Shown in pieces: positions 5,811 to 6,581 of a stretch of 6,581 bases of DNA. The stretch is from Gallionella sp. (GTDB taxonomy: Bacteria > Pseudomonadota > Gammaproteobacteria > Burkholderiales > Gallionellaceae). The notes under the pieces were generated by a model. The model searched no databases and was not told the DNA's origin. It saw nothing but the letters and a program-made list of their open reading frames with translations. Location of the stretch: contig JAUYGW010000262.1 of NCBI GenBank assembly GCA_030690245.1, positions 1 to 6,581 on the forward strand, in the 5' to 3' direction. Numbering within the stretch: the first letter of the stretch is position 1; each line of letters starts with the position of its first letter. The position numbers and the translations under genes were made by a program.

Positions 5811-6581
5811 TCAGCGCTCCTCCATGGACTCCGATATCGTCTTGGTGATGGGCTTGGTCAGGTATTGCAGCACGGTTTTTTTACCGGTCTTGATTTCCGC
5901 CACGGCCGTCATGCCGGGCTGGATATCGATGCGCTCGTTGTCTTTTCCGGCGAGGTTGCGAATGCTGGTCTTGATCTGCACCCGGTAATAAGGCTGCTCG
6001 TTGTTGCGCACGTCTACATCCAAGGTATCGGCGCTGATATAAGTCACTTTGCCTTCGAGCGAGCCGTAGATCGAGTAGTCGTAGGCATCAAGCTTGACCG
6101 TCGCCGGCAGCCCCGGTTTGACGAAAGCGATGTCGGCGGGTTTGACCTTGGCCTCGATGATCAGGTCGTCATCCACCGGCACAATCTGCATGATTTCCTC
6201 GCCCGGCTTCGCCACGCCGCCCAGGGTGGTCAGACGCACGTTGCGCACGATTCCGTCCATGGGCGAGCGCACCTCGGTGAAGTCGAGTTGTTCCTTGCGC
6301 TGTGCGACGATTTGCGTAACGCCAGTCAAATCCTCCTGCGCCTTGCCAAGTTCGGTTTGGCACTCTTGCAGGTACTTGTTGCGCCGGTTGGTTATCTGGC
6401 CTTCGATATCCGCCACCTGTCGCTGGAGTTTGAGTATTTCCGCCCTGCTGACATCGCCGGTTTTCAGCAACGGCATATTCATCTCAAGCTCTTCCTGGAT
6501 CAGCTTCCTGGATCTTTCCAGTGCGGCGATCTCGTCGCGCATGGCGCCTTGCCGTTTGTTGAACAGCGCCAATTGATTGGT
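5811..6581 (-). CDS. Type I secretion periplasmic adaptor, HlyD family, C-terminal part (cut by right window edge)
   Basis: HlyD-family adaptors join an inner-membrane ABC transporter to a TolC-like outer-membrane channel for one-step export of proteins such as RTX toxins or large adhesins. The 256 residues present are the C-terminal half; the frame is open at the right edge, so the N-terminal membrane anchor is outside the window. In order they show the end of the periplasmic coiled-coil hairpin (Glu/Leu/Arg-rich, up to about EQLDF), the second half of the lipoyl motif (FTEVRSPMDGIVRNV), then the beta-barrel and membrane-proximal part with GGVAKPGEEIMQIVP, VKPADIAFVKPG and the family-typical end PGMTAVAEIKTGKKTVLQYL. 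The natural stop is at 5811-5813. The partner ABC gene and cargo are not in view, so the specific system (HlyD, LapC or PrsE type) cannot be named. No clear terminator follows. Confidence 0.93.
   Translation of the reverse strand, partial: TNQLALFNKRQGAMRDEIAALERSRKLIQEELEMNMPLLKTGDVSRAEILKLQRQVADIEGQITNRRNKYLQECQTELGKAQEDLTGVTQIVAQRKEQLDFTEVRSPMDGIVRNVRLTTLGGVAKPGEEIMQIVPVDDDLIIEAKVKPADIAFVKPGLPATVKLDAYDYSIYGSLEGKVTYISADTLDVDVRNNEQPYYRVQIKTSIRNLAGKDNERIDIQPGMTAVAEIKTGKKTVLQYLTKPITKTISESMEER

Overview
The window reads as chromosomal DNA from a Gram-negative bacterium, most likely a betaproteobacterium. The evidence is protein style: a PyrG N-terminus, a long YihY/BrkB protein with a cytosolic tail, a type 1 LeuA, a WrbA quinone reductase and a HlyD-type adaptor. 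A Nitrosomonadales/Gallionellaceae-like host is my guess from memory only. Coding DNA is moderately GC-rich and the intergenic stretches are clearly more AT-rich.

Layout, left to right. The 5' end of pyrG (CTP synthase) runs off the left edge on the minus strand. It is followed by yihY on the minus strand, wrbA on the plus strand, a secreted pentapeptide-repeat protein on the minus strand, leuA (2-isopropylmalate synthase) on the minus strand with a leucine-rich leader peptide upstream, and the 3' half of a type I secretion adaptor (HlyD family) on the minus strand running off the right edge. These are unrelated housekeeping, redox, envelope and export functions. Apart from leuL-leuA, each gene looks like its own transcription unit.

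The most interesting signals lie between the genes. (1) wrbA is bracketed by two related non-coding elements of about 167 and 166 bp. Each has inverted arms built of three TAATCTG/TAATCCG-like units at 9-10 bp spacing, and a shared right end. (2) leuA is preceded by an untracked 26-codon ORF (5521-5601) with seven leucines that ends LLLRVAR. It is very probably an attenuator leader peptide. Its promoter is placed so that transcription would start on the A of its ATG, and pyrG shows a similar near-leaderless arrangement. (3) The leuA start region carries a perfect 12-bp tandem duplication that copies the start codon. (4) The pentapeptide-repeat protein consists of two modules with exactly 22 uninterrupted pentapeptides each, and each module is framed by four cysteines in matching positions.

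Good hairpins follow leuA (16-bp stem) and the pentapeptide gene (10-bp stem). No tRNA, rRNA, CRISPR array or intact transposase was seen. No wholly new multi-gene system is evident. The repeat family around wrbA and the leu leader are the parts worth pursuing.
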